Program-made: the position numbers and the translations under genes
Shown here: piece after piece, positions 8,601 through 15,771 of the stretch
Position numbering within the stretch: the first letter of the stretch is position 1
Layout of the letters: every line of letters starts with the position of its first letter
The notes under the pieces: model-generated
Database searches by the model: none
Told to the model about the DNA's origin: nothing
The model's input: only the letters and a program-made list of their open reading frames with translations
Assembly: GCA_964561545.1 (NCBI GenBank)
Contig: CAZLQF010000048.1
Location: 1 to 17,357, forward strand
Direction: 5' to 3'
Length of the DNA: 17,357 bases
From: CAZLQF01 sp964561545
GTDB lineage: Bacteria > Bacteroidota > Bacteroidia > CAILMK01 > CAYYUA01

Positions 8601-9960
8601 ATCCTTCTTCCTTATCGGTAAATATAGAAGCTGTGGGCTCTTGGATGACTACTTTTCGTTTCTGAATACTATCAATGCAACCGCTTGGGTTGGTAACTAC
8701 TAAACTGATATCGTATTCGCCAAAGCTATTAAACGTTTGGGAGGGATTTTGCTGGTTGCTGGTGTTGCCATTATCAAAATTCCATTGCCAAGAATCAGCA
8801 TTAAAGGATTTATCACTAAAATTAACGGTTAGAGGGGGCTTACAGGCCTTGAGTGTATCCAAATTGTAATCGGCTGTTACTTGTTGAACATGAACAGAAT
8901 CTACAAGCGTGTCCTTGCAGCTTTGATTGCCGGTAATTAGCGTCACTTGGTAATTGCCTGGACTGTTATAGGTGTGGGTGATGTAATTACCATTTACTTG
9001 AAAGCCATCTCCAAAATTCCAAGAGTGCATGTTAGCATGGGGCATTGTACTGTCTATAAACTGGAATTCGGTGATATTAGGTTTTAAACAACCATTTTTT
9101 TGGCTTATGTACATGTTAGGTTCCAAGGTGTCCACTATAATGAAATTGGTCTTAGTTATGGTATCTCCGCATCCACCATTGCTGGTTGCAATCAGTTCAA
9201 CGTCAAATTGACCATAGTTTTGATAGGTATGGCTTGGATTTTTATTGGAGGACGATTGGCCATCCCCAAACTTCCATTCATAGTTGACATTACTTCCACC
9301 GGTTGATTGATTTGAAAAATTAACTTCAAAAGGTGGTTCGCAACCAAATTTGATATCAGAAGTAAAATCAGTTTGGGGTGCCTGTTGAACATCTATCAAA
9401 TCGGTTTTTGAGACAACATCTTTGCACCCGTTTTGGTCTTCTACTTCCAATGAGACGGAATAGGTACCTTCAATTTGATAGGTATGACCGGGATTGTTTT
9501 GATTGGAAGTGGTGCCGTCACCAAAATCCCATAGCCAATTGCTAATGGCTGCATCGCCTAAATTTGTTTGATCTTGAAAATTAACCGAAAGGGGAACACA
9601 TCCCCCATTTTGATCGACAGTGAACGCTGCAGTTGGGTTTTCAAAAACGGTTATAAAATCTTCTTTGGTAATAGAATCTTGCCCTTGGGCATTGGAAACA
9701 ACAAGACTAACATCGTAGGTACCCGGATTTACATAAGAAGCAATAGGAGTGGTAGTATCGGAGGTACCTCCATTACCAAAATACCATTGCCGGTTGTTTA
9801 CGTTGCCGCTGGATTGGTCTGTAAAAGTAACAAGGTGCGGGCTGCATCCCTGAGCTTTATTGACCGCAAAATCAGCTTGAGGTTGGGCGCTGCCCCATAA
9901 TGGAATAAAAGCCAATATGACTGGCAAACCGCGTATACATAAATGTAATAAAATGTACAT
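5632..9960 (-). CDS. Giant multi-PKD-repeat surface protein with type IX type B (CHU_C) sorting domain
   Basis: A 1442-residue predicted cell-surface adhesin. The signal peptide is residues 1-24 (hydrophobic core LPVILAFIPLWG, likely cut after GSA). About 14 tandem PKD-type Ig-like repeats follow (about 27-1190), recognisable by W.FGDG, NP.HTY and GxYxVxL motifs, for example WLWDFGDGTTSNQNNPGHTY near 142-161. Two further Ig-like modules (about 1191-1349) are of the kind often found before the sorting domain. The last 90 residues are CHU_C (VPGAFTPNNDGNND, YNRWGE, EGWDGKYRG). CHU_C proteins are known type IX type B clients, and SprB-like giants of this kind act as motility or attachment adhesins. 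The start is ATG 9958-9960. It is divergent from a PorP/SprF gene, which is the family needed for export or attachment of such clients in Flavobacterium. The role as adhesin is inferred; the substrate is unknown. Confidence 0.93.
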   Translation of the reverse strand: MYILLHLCIRGLPVILAFIPLWGSAQPQADFAVNKAQGCSPHLVTFTDQSSGNVNNRQWYFGNGGTSDTTTPIASYVNPGTYDVSLVVSNAQGQDSITKEDFITVFENPTAAFTVDQNGGCVPLSVNFQDQTNLGDAAISNWLWDFGDGTTSNQNNPGHTYQIEGTYSVSLEVEDQNGCKDVVSKTDLIDVQQAPQTDFTSDIKFGCEPPFEVNFSNQSTGGSNVNYEWKFGDGQSSSNKNPSHTYQNYGQFDVELIATSNGGCGDTITKTNFIIVDTLEPNMYISQKNGCLKPNITEFQFIDSTMPHANMHSWNFGDGFQVNGNYITHTYNSPGNYQVTLITGNQSCKDTLVDSVHVQQVTADYNLDTLKACKPPLTVNFSDKSFNADSWQWNFDNGNTSNQQNPSQTFNSFGEYDISLVVTNPSGCIDSIQKRKVVIQEPTASIFTDKEEGCAPLQTNLQSSIQAIGQVKGTLWDLGEGDTATTPDTSKVFQDTGVYQVTLKATTNLGCEATEEREIQVGNPPTGDFSINPDTGCVGESLTLNPTTDFADKRKWKFRKNAPLKVNIPDYQYRDTGNYDVTLYLSHNGCQGDTIIKENYIKIEGPRAGFVTNQNCDNHYAPSFTDTSILADTLKWKFGDGDSAFIPNPTHSYGQRGSYPVTLTVSNVSTGCTTSVSKDVVISEPRAKFTASDSLSCPPFKNLQLDADSSVDVAGLSYFWEYGNGQKWGPLDTNDRSLLKQPPSPNYDTGGIYDIQLVVLDLKGCPDTATKSIQVFNHDTKIGANAFRGCDSLEVDFEDQTVTDTTITSREWQFGTGDSSSVNKPSYNYNSTGTYPVTLITEDTLNCKDTATREVTITSPSAFFFATSQDACQGEEIRFVSSSSGNSLQLEWYFGDTTTATGKLPFHSYNYSDTFDVDLVITDNNQCKDTFTRKDYIRINDPVSQFIADTLNAACPPFLVNFENRTKGQNFDAKWKFGDKSGSVLNDPTHNYTRPGSYDVSLITSNKSGCADTLTKKDYIQIGGPDADYTVTPTQGCKPLKVQFNNFNQKDVETTTWDFGDGKTQIGDTVVHNYQNYGEFEPTMILSNNRQGNLECEYGLPLDSTIVIDTVDANFTLSSDSICEQETVSLTNQEVGAIQSREWQLDQDSTFSSKSPGPFKYDSFGNYSIQLKVTTNKGCKDSTEKEVRVNPIPSIQASGGGFVCEGDSLQLNATDDPDYQYSWQPKRGLNDPQLPYPIAAPDSSTQYQVQVTDENNCQNESEKVQVTVQERPKLTIFSDTTIVIGDSADLRASTDYRVKNYRWQPADSLVCDTCQNTRVHPAKNTTYKLQVEDTADCFVVKDAVLVKVEDNMTLDVPGAFTPNNDGNNDQIFVRGWAIKDLIYFKIYNRWGELMFETTNLEEGWDGKYRGTVQNQETYFYRVKAKSITGEVKAQKGSFTLIR
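6391..9882 (-). repeat. Array of about 14 PKD-type protein repeats
   Basis: Within the giant gene, residues about 27-1190 form tandem units of roughly 75-95 residues. Each starts near a (G/A)C-x-P segment and carries a W-x-(F/L)-(G/D)-x-G turn and a Y/F-x(3-7)-G-x-(Y/F)-x-(V/I)-x-L strand. The unit commonly ends in an (N/S)GC-x-D-(T/S) strand. Units are clearly diverged in sequence, so this is an old protein-level repeat and not a recent DNA tandem duplication. The unit near 535-600 (WKFRKNAPLK) and the one near 1120-1190 (WQLDQDS) have lost the FGDG turn. Confidence 0.85.
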
Positions 9961-10020
9961 AGTTTTCTTTATTCTCTACAATTTTAATAAATTTTGCGCA
10001 AATTATCTCATTGGTTGGTC
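9961..10020. promoter_or_regulatory. Compact divergent promoter region between PKD giant and porP/sprF-like gene
   Basis: Only 60 nt separate the two divergent ATG codons (9958-9960 minus; 10021 plus), or 33 nt if the plus gene starts at TTG 9994. The segment is very AT-rich. On the plus strand TAAATTTTG (9988-9996) approximates the Bacteroidota minus-7 element TAnnTTTG with one extra base, which would place transcription start just upstream of ATG 10021. On the minus strand TAAAATTG is a one-mismatch match. Overlapping promoters suggest the client and its partner operon are co-regulated; this is inferred from spacing alone. Confidence 0.35.
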
Positions 10021-11058
10021 ATGATTGACACTCGTATATTATTGATCTTGCTTTTGGTAAGTAGTATACCTTATTTAGGCAAAGGGCAAGATGTTCATTT
10101 TTCCCAATACCAGCTGAACCCGCTTATGTTGTCCTCTGCTAAGACCGGCCAAATGGAAGGTGATCTGCAAGCGGGTTTTATGTACAGGAATCAGTGGCGT
10201 AAGGCTTCAAGGCATCCTTTTAAAACGTTTTCAGCTTATGCTGAAAAAAAATTCTACCGAAAAATGGACCATATAGGGGGTGGTTTGGTAATAGTGGGTG
10301 ATCGATCAGGGCCCGCTAACTATACCTCGAATCGTATATATTTTTCTGGTGCTTATCATAAAAAATTTGGGTATCACAAATTAGTAGTTGGCATTCAACC
10401 CGGTATTGTTAGCAATGGCATTGGCAACACCACATTTCCCGCTCAATTTGATTATTCCATCGGACAATTCAATTCCGATTTACCGGCATTAGAACCCAAC
10501 CTTAAGGATGCTCAAACATTTTTGGATTTTAATACCGGTCTGCTTTACCATTACCAAAAAGAAGGCTTGTCGGTCTCGGTGGGGCAGGCTTTTGCTCATG
10601 TTTTTTCTCCTAATGCTTCTTTGGTAAAAGATCATACTTACGAATTGCCGGTCCGTTACATTAGCCACGCCAATGCCCATATTAACTTGACTTCAAAAAT
10701 TGCTTTAAAGCCCAACTTTCTTTACATGCACCAAAATGAAGCTACCGAAGTCAATGCGGCTTCTCTTGTTCAATACCGCTTCAATAATGCGCATGATTTG
10801 GCAATGCGTTTGGGTTTGGGTTACCGGAACAACACCAACGGATTTGAATCCAATCAATTATTTAAAAATGACGATGCTTTATCAATTTTATCAGGATTTC
10901 GCTATAAATTTCTGGATTTGGGACTTGCTTATGACCTTACCGTTTCTGACTTTAATGAGGCCAATAATGGGAATGGAGCTTGGGAAATAGCCCTCACCTA
11001 CATATACCCTTTGAGCTCCCAGCCTCGCCAAAGAAGAATACCTTGTCAACGTTATTAA
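10021..11058 (+). CDS. PorP/SprF-family type IX secretion system outer-membrane protein
   Basis: A 345-residue predicted outer-membrane beta-barrel of the PorP/SprF family. The signal peptide is residues 1-22 (MIDTRILLILLLVSSIPYLG, cut near GKG-QD). It is followed by the family start QDVHFSQYQLNPLMLSSA, then MEGDLQAGFMYRNQW, where YRNQW is a family hallmark. Alternating beta strands fill the rest, and the basic, Cys-containing tail (RRIPCQRY) resembles tails I recall in this family. SprF-type proteins are known to be required for export or surface attachment of CHU_C (type B) clients, and PorP interacts with PorE. I chose ATG 10021 because it directly precedes the signal peptide; the frame also opens from TTG 9994, adding nine residues. 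It sits 10 nt upstream of the PorE-like gene, clearly one operon, and diverges from the PKD client. Confidence 0.9.
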   Translation: MIDTRILLILLLVSSIPYLGKGQDVHFSQYQLNPLMLSSAKTGQMEGDLQAGFMYRNQWRKASRHPFKTFSAYAEKKFYRKMDHIGGGLVIVGDRSGPANYTSNRIYFSGAYHKKFGYHKLVVGIQPGIVSNGIGNTTFPAQFDYSIGQFNSDLPALEPNLKDAQTFLDFNTGLLYHYQKEGLSVSVGQAFAHVFSPNASLVKDHTYELPVRYISHANAHINLTSKIALKPNFLYMHQNEATEVNAASLVQYRFNNAHDLAMRLGLGYRNNTNGFESNQLFKNDDALSILSGFRYKFLDLGLAYDLTVSDFNEANNGNGAWEIALTYIYPLSSQPRQRRIPCQRY

Positions 11059-11068
11059 AATTGGACCC

Positions 11069-13144
11069 ATGAAAGTTTTCCTAAGCATTTCATGCTGCTT
11101 AATTATTTGCTTCAATGCCTTTACGCAGGACCTTTTACCTCCAGAAAAAACCAAAAAACTCACTAAAAAAGCTGAACAAGCTCAGCAAATGGGCGATCCA
11201 TTTACAGCCATTGATTACTATGAAAAATTATTGACGCATGTTGAGGAGGATGAAAAGCAAGCAGACGTTTATTTCCATACCGCTTACCAACTGGGTCATT
11301 TATACCGGGAAATTCGCAATTATTCCAAAGCTGCTGATAAGTATAAGGAGGTATGGAACAACCGGAAAGGCAGCTATGCAAAATCTCGATTTCATTATGC
11401 ACAAATGCTTCAAATGCAAGGCGCATATAAGTCAGCGAAATCTATTTTTAAGAAGTTGAAGGACAACTATAGGGGTGATGATTTAAGGGAAGTAAGAAAA
11501 AGGTCTGAAGCTGGATTCAAGGGTTGTAAAATGGCCCTGAAAGAACCTGCTGATACCAATCAATGGAAAATCCGCCATTTGGGCAAGGATGTGAATAGCT
11601 CTTACTCAGAATACAGCCCTTTATTGGTTAAAGACAGCATGCTCATTTATGCTTCGAGGAAATTGGACAGCTTGGTGACCCTCCCAACAGGTAAAAAGCT
11701 GGGTAATGAACACACTGCCCGATTTTATAAGGCCCGAAAAAAAGGCGATCAATGGGAAACAATTGGTGAATTTGGGGCAAAATTCAATCATCCCAGGAAA
11801 CCTACGGGGAATGGCGCTATTTCCCCGGATGGCAAGCGGTTCTACTTTACTCGGTGTAAATTGAACCAAGCAAGCAAGATGGTCTGCCATATATACTTTA
11901 GCCGCAAAGAAAACAGGCAATGGCAGGAACCGAAAAAGCTTGAAGAGCCCATTAACCTGGAAAATTATACAACTACCCAGCCTACAGTAGGTAAGTATGA
12001 AAAAAGCAATCAGGAGATCCTTTATTTTGCTTCGGATCGACCACGGGGTAAAGGTGGTATGGATATATGGTACGTGCCTTATGATAAATCCAATCAGGAA
12101 TTTGGTAGGCCCAAAAATGCAGGAAGAAAGGTCAACACCGCGCGTGATGAAATGACGCCTTATTATTACCTGCCGGAAAATGCGCTTTATTTCAGTTCGG
12201 ATTACCATCCTGGCTTTGGGGGGCTCGATGTTTTTAAAATAAAAGGCAACCGGTTCCGATGGAACTCGGCCCCTAAGAATGTTGGTCGTCCCATCAATTC
12301 AAGCGCAGATGACTTGTATTTTACAAAATATAAATACGTCCGTAAGTCGTTTTTAGTATCAAACCGTCAAGGCAGTCTGGGGATCAAGCATGCCACTTGC
12401 TGTGATGACGTTTATGCGGTGATTCCTAAAAAGGAACCGCTCATAACGATGAAGAGCAAGGTTGTACAGCGATTGGATACCGTGCCTACCCCAAAACCGT
12501 TGGATGGTTCGGCCATAACGCTTTACAAAATCGATCACGATCAACAAGGTGAAAACATCATTGTAAGGCAAGATACCACTGGCAAAAAAGGTCGTTTTCA
12601 ATTTAGGTTGAAAGAAGAAGGCCTGTATTTTCTGAAAGTTCAAAAGTCCGGTTTTATGGCCTATTTAAGTGACACCCTGAGTATCGATCCATCCCTTAAT
12701 GATACAGCGGGCATAAGCCAGCGCATTGAAATGGATTCCATTCCCAAAGAACCGGTAATTTTAAAGAACATTTATTATAAATTTGACAAAGCCAAATTAA
12801 CCCAGGAATCCAGGACGATATTGGATACCACTTTGGCTACTCTTTTAAAAGCGAATCCCAGTCTCATCGTTCAGATCAATTCCCATACGGATGCCAAAGG
12901 GTCGGATGAATACAATAAAGAACTTTCCCAGGAAAGGGCTGAAAGCGTGGTTGACTACTTAGTAGGCAAGGGCATGGATTCAACGCGGCTTAAAGCCAAA
13001 GGTTTTGGCGAAAGCCAACCCATTGCACCTAACTTTAAACCTGATGGTTCCGATAATCCTGAAGGGAGGCGTAAAAACAGGCGCACTGAATTTAAGATTA
13101 TTGGGGAAATGAGGGGCAATAAGAAGCTGATCTACAAGGAGTAG
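11069..13144 (+). CDS. PorE-like TPR / PD40 propeller / CRD-like / OmpA-domain protein
   Basis: A 691-residue envelope protein with the four-domain order known from P. gingivalis PorE. The signal peptide is residues 1-20. TPR-like helices (about 25-155) include AIDYYEKLL and AADKYKEVW. A PD40-type beta-propeller (about 165-455) has repeats such as ISPDGKRFYFTR, ILYFASDRPRGKGGMDIWYV and ALYFSSDYHPGFGGLDVF. A carboxypeptidase-regulatory-like fold spans about 475-545, and an OmpA peptidoglycan-binding domain spans about 560-680 (YYKFDKAKL; HTDAKGSDEYN with D608; SQERAESVVDYL with R623; RRKNRRTEF). The OmpA domain should hold it to peptidoglycan in the periplasm while the N-terminal domains meet outer-membrane partners, presumably the PorP/SprF protein encoded 10 nt upstream. 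Unlike PorE, the leader shows no good lipobox (LIIC has Ile at minus 1), so it may be a soluble periplasmic form. A dedicated role with the PKD client is inferred. Confidence 0.9.
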   Translation: MKVFLSISCCLIICFNAFTQDLLPPEKTKKLTKKAEQAQQMGDPFTAIDYYEKLLTHVEEDEKQADVYFHTAYQLGHLYREIRNYSKAADKYKEVWNNRKGSYAKSRFHYAQMLQMQGAYKSAKSIFKKLKDNYRGDDLREVRKRSEAGFKGCKMALKEPADTNQWKIRHLGKDVNSSYSEYSPLLVKDSMLIYASRKLDSLVTLPTGKKLGNEHTARFYKARKKGDQWETIGEFGAKFNHPRKPTGNGAISPDGKRFYFTRCKLNQASKMVCHIYFSRKENRQWQEPKKLEEPINLENYTTTQPTVGKYEKSNQEILYFASDRPRGKGGMDIWYVPYDKSNQEFGRPKNAGRKVNTARDEMTPYYYLPENALYFSSDYHPGFGGLDVFKIKGNRFRWNSAPKNVGRPINSSADDLYFTKYKYVRKSFLVSNRQGSLGIKHATCCDDVYAVIPKKEPLITMKSKVVQRLDTVPTPKPLDGSAITLYKIDHDQQGENIIVRQDTTGKKGRFQFRLKEEGLYFLKVQKSGFMAYLSDTLSIDPSLNDTAGISQRIEMDSIPKEPVILKNIYYKFDKAKLTQESRTILDTTLATLLKANPSLIVQINSHTDAKGSDEYNKELSQERAESVVDYLVGKGMDSTRLKAKGFGESQPIAPNFKPDGSDNPEGRRKNRRTEFKIIGEMRGNKKLIYKE

Positions 13145-13953
13145 CTTGGTTTATTATAAAGCATCGTTAGCAATTATTAAGGGCATCTTCCATATTTTGA
13201 ATATTGTTATTTACAACCAGAACTTCTTGCAGGATAGAGAATTATGTTATTTTCTGAGCTCCTTTCTCATACATACAAATTTTTATCAAACAAGCCTTCA
13301 GGGCAGGGCACTAAAAAATTATCGAAAGATCAAGAGATGGAAGACGCGTTTTGAGCAATAAACACTCCTTTTAGAGCCAATAACTTCAACACTCATGTAA
13401 TTTTCACTGAATGGAGAATCATGACCAAATTGCCATATTTTGTTCAAAACCTGGACTTTTAAAACCAAACTTTCCACTCGAAGATTTTGCTATAATTCTT
13501 ATTTGCGTTGGGTTCAAGGGCAATGTTTTATTTGCGTTTTTGACTACATAAAAACTCCCATGCAGCTTTTAGTTTTATAAGAATCCCCATATTCAGATAC
13601 TTGATTGCCTTGTACCATTAATTATTTCTAATATACAAAATACCAATTACGAAAAGTATAGTCAACACGATACCTTAATACAGGGATAGCCCGAAATAAC
13701 GGTTGGTTTTAATGGCAATTATTTAACCATTTTGATGCAGTAAAGCATGCTTTTTGTCCACTTTGTACAATACTTTTAACTCAACGTTTTTTGCTTTAAA
13801 CGAACTTTTCATAAGGAATTTTGCCATTTTGAATGGGCATCTCTCATCCGAAGGAATTGTACAAATTGCCTTTCGATGCTTGCCAAATCATAAGGGAAGA
13901 GTTTCGGGTAAGCCTTGTTACCAAAAACCCCGGCACCCATTGATGATAAAAGC
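13145..13953. other. 0.8-kb AT-rich gap between convergent genes, no clear gene
   Basis: The gap lies between the stop of the PorE-like gene and the stop of the minus-strand beta-helix gene. Two short open frames exist (13146-13361 from TTG; 13754-13957 from TTG), but both have non-ATG starts and no recognisable motif, and one begins directly after the upstream stop. Small structures seen are an 11-bp direct repeat TTATTTGCGTT (13499-13509 and 13528-13538), a short imperfect hairpin near 13822-13839, and an AT-only 7-bp stem at 13946-13968 spanning the stop of the next gene. None has a terminator-like T-tract. It could be decayed coding sequence, but I cannot identify a parent gene. Confidence 0.45.
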
Positions 13954-14508
13954 TTAATCAACTTTTATAAACCGTTTATGAACTTTCACTTGCTCACTTA
14001 GGAGTATCAGGATGTAATGTCCATTATTCATGTGGTCAACCGTAATGGCGTTGGCATTTTCTCTTTTGGTTAGCTTCTTTTGGTCCCTGTACACTTCCTG
14101 CCCATAAATATCTCTAATTATCACTTTGGTTTTCGTCCGTTGGTCTGTGTTAACCTTAAAATTTAATTCCTGAGAAACGGGATTGGGATAAATGGATACT
14201 GAATCGGAACTTGTTTCATTAGCCTTAACGGTTCTGATATGGGAGTATTCATGACTACCGTCATAATCTACCTGCTTGAGCCGGTAGTAGTGGGTTTGAC
14301 CTTTGGAGAATTCCGGGTCTACAAAGCTGTACCGGTGTTTTTCGGTGGTGGTGCCACGGCCTTTTACTCGGCCTATGCTTAGCCAATCATCATTGACCCG
14401 CTTTTGGACGATGAAATGGCTGTTGTTGGTTTCGGACGCTGTAAGCCAGGTCAGTATGGCTGAACCATCTTCTGACCGGGCTCTGAAATAGAACATCTCC
14501 ACTGGTAA
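13954..14508 (-). repeat. C-terminal sorting/FN3 cassette, copy 1
   Basis: A 555-nt segment from the LPVE codons through the stop encodes 184 residues. They align without gaps to copy 2 (16188-16742), with about 121 of 184 identical by hand count. Identity peaks at 55 of 63 over 14233-14421, and a 43-nt run (14382-14424) is identical to 16616-16658. The N-terminal parts of the two proteins are unrelated, so the cassette is a reused module. Confidence 0.85.
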
Positions 14509-15771
14509 GGCCCCGTTGGGTCCATTCCATTCGTAAGAGCCGATATCAGTGGAATTCTTACGAGTCGCTCCCCTTTGATCCTTGGTTGGTATATTGACTA
14601 TTCCTTGATTAGCTCCCGTTTGTGCATTGTCAACCGCTATACTTCCACTTTTTGTTAACCTTAATGTTTTAGTGCCACGATTGGTATTGTTAGATTTTAG
14701 CGTACCGCTCAAATCAAGGGTACCGGTATTGCTATTGCCCTTTTTTTGATAAGTACCATCCGGACTTCCGGATACTTGCTGATCATACCATGTACTGCTG
14801 GCTAACGTAAACTGGCTAGGATCATATTTACCATAGATGTTGCCCCCATTGTCCTGCAAGCTACCGGTGTTATTACCGATTCCGATATCTACCGTCTTGC
14901 CGGATAAACTACCGCCCCTGTCTTTGTTTTTACTGATAATACTGTTTTTTAGGTATACGGTTTTGCCCCCATCATGGTAAAAACCTACACCGGTTCCTGC
15001 AGTTGCGCCAAAGCTATTGTTATTGTCAGCAATGGTACATTTGGTAATATAAGCATTATGCCCGGGACCTCCCTGAACGGTAACTGCCCCGTAAGTTTTG
15101 GTTTCATTTTTGGCTACGGTTGAGTTGGTAATTTTAAGGGGCTTTGCTTTTTCAGAGGTTGTATTGTGAAATAAAATAGCACCAGCATAATAAGCATAAT
15201 TGTCTTTAAGAGTACTGTTTTTAACGGTTAGCGCATTGCCTTGGTTATAGATGGCGCCTCCCCTCACTGTACTATTTTTTCCACTATTGAAAGCCATGCT
15301 TACTTGATCCAGCGTTAACGTACCACTACTGTTAATGCCTGCCCCATTGCTACCGGAATTCCCGTATCTTATTGTTAGTTTTTTGATGGTAATGGTATTA
15401 CCAGATTTTATTGTAAAAACCCTTCTATTATGGGTAGCATTGCCACCACTAAAATGAGCAGGTTTGCCACCGGCTTGCACAATAGTTTTACCAGCACCTT
15501 GTCCCCTTATGGTTAAATCTTTGCCAATCGTATAACCATCCGGGGAAGAAATGTTGGTAGTTTGAGAAGACCAATCAAAAGTCCCTGAAAGATCAAGCGT
15601 GTCACCGCTTGAAGCGTTTTGATAAGCATCATGAAAATTGTCATACGGACTGGACTGAGACCCACTACCATTGCCAGAGGCACTGGCATCCGCATAATAA
15701 ACTTTTGAAGTTGCCACCTCTGTTAATCCTGTTAAGCAAACAATAAACAGGAAATGTTTGGTAAATCTCAT
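13954..15771 (-). CDS. Parallel beta-helix (choice-of-anchor Q) surface protein with type IX type A sorting domain
   Basis: A 605-residue secreted protein counted from ATG 15769-15771. The frame extends upstream to GTG 15813, but the ATG gives a clean signal peptide (MRFTKHFLFIVCLTGLTEVA). After the mature start KVYYADASASGNGSGS comes a right-handed beta-helix region (about 60-310) with PbH1-type ladder rungs such as ITIKKLTIRYGNSG, LTVKNSTLKDN and LKITNSTVAKN. Residues about 377-414 carry the choice-of-anchor Q signature (IAVDNAQTG, DQRGATR, DIGSYEW). A fibronectin-like module from LPVE (about 422) leads into a C-terminal type A signal with IYPNP (527-531), IYGQEVY and a final FIKVD. Such proteins are known type IX cargo. 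Beta-helix folds are common in polysaccharide-active or adhesive proteins, but no catalytic residues are recognisable. Its last 184 residues match the neighbouring gene at 16188. Confidence 0.9.
   Translation of the reverse strand: MRFTKHFLFIVCLTGLTEVATSKVYYADASASGNGSGSQSSPYDNFHDAYQNASSGDTLDLSGTFDWSSQTTNISSPDGYTIGKDLTIRGQGAGKTIVQAGGKPAHFSGGNATHNRRVFTIKSGNTITIKKLTIRYGNSGSNGAGINSSGTLTLDQVSMAFNSGKNSTVRGGAIYNQGNALTVKNSTLKDNYAYYAGAILFHNTTSEKAKPLKITNSTVAKNETKTYGAVTVQGGPGHNAYITKCTIADNNNSFGATAGTGVGFYHDGGKTVYLKNSIISKNKDRGGSLSGKTVDIGIGNNTGSLQDNGGNIYGKYDPSQFTLASSTWYDQQVSGSPDGTYQKKGNSNTGTLDLSGTLKSNNTNRGTKTLRLTKSGSIAVDNAQTGANQGIVNIPTKDQRGATRKNSTDIGSYEWNGPNGALPVEMFYFRARSEDGSAILTWLTASETNNSHFIVQKRVNDDWLSIGRVKGRGTTTEKHRYSFVDPEFSKGQTHYYRLKQVDYDGSHEYSHIRTVKANETSSDSVSIYPNPVSQELNFKVNTDQRTKTKVIIRDIYGQEVYRDQKKLTKRENANAITVDHMNNGHYILILLSEQVKVHKRFIKVD

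Noticed and set aside
6391..9882. Repeated DNA words in the PKD gene as a CRISPR or minisatellite array
   Set aside because: The periodicity is at protein level only; repeat units differ widely in nucleotide sequence and have no constant direct repeat.
11621..12208. 195-codon antisense ORF inside the PorE-like gene
   Set aside because: Lies opposite the propeller domain, whose repeats and length are clearly real; the antisense frame has no recognisable domain.
13146..13361. 71-codon ORF directly after the PorE-like gene
   Set aside because: TTG start 1 nt after the previous stop, a composition rich in Tyr, Phe, Asn and Ile typical of translated AT-rich spacer, and no family resemblance.
13499..13538. 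11-bp direct repeat as a mobile-element target-site duplication
   Set aside because: Only 18 nt lie between the two copies, with no transposase or terminal inverted repeats.
13754..13957. 67-codon ORF ending at the beta-helix gene stop
   Set aside because: TTG start, no motif, and its end overlaps the stop region of the convergent gene; probably chance.
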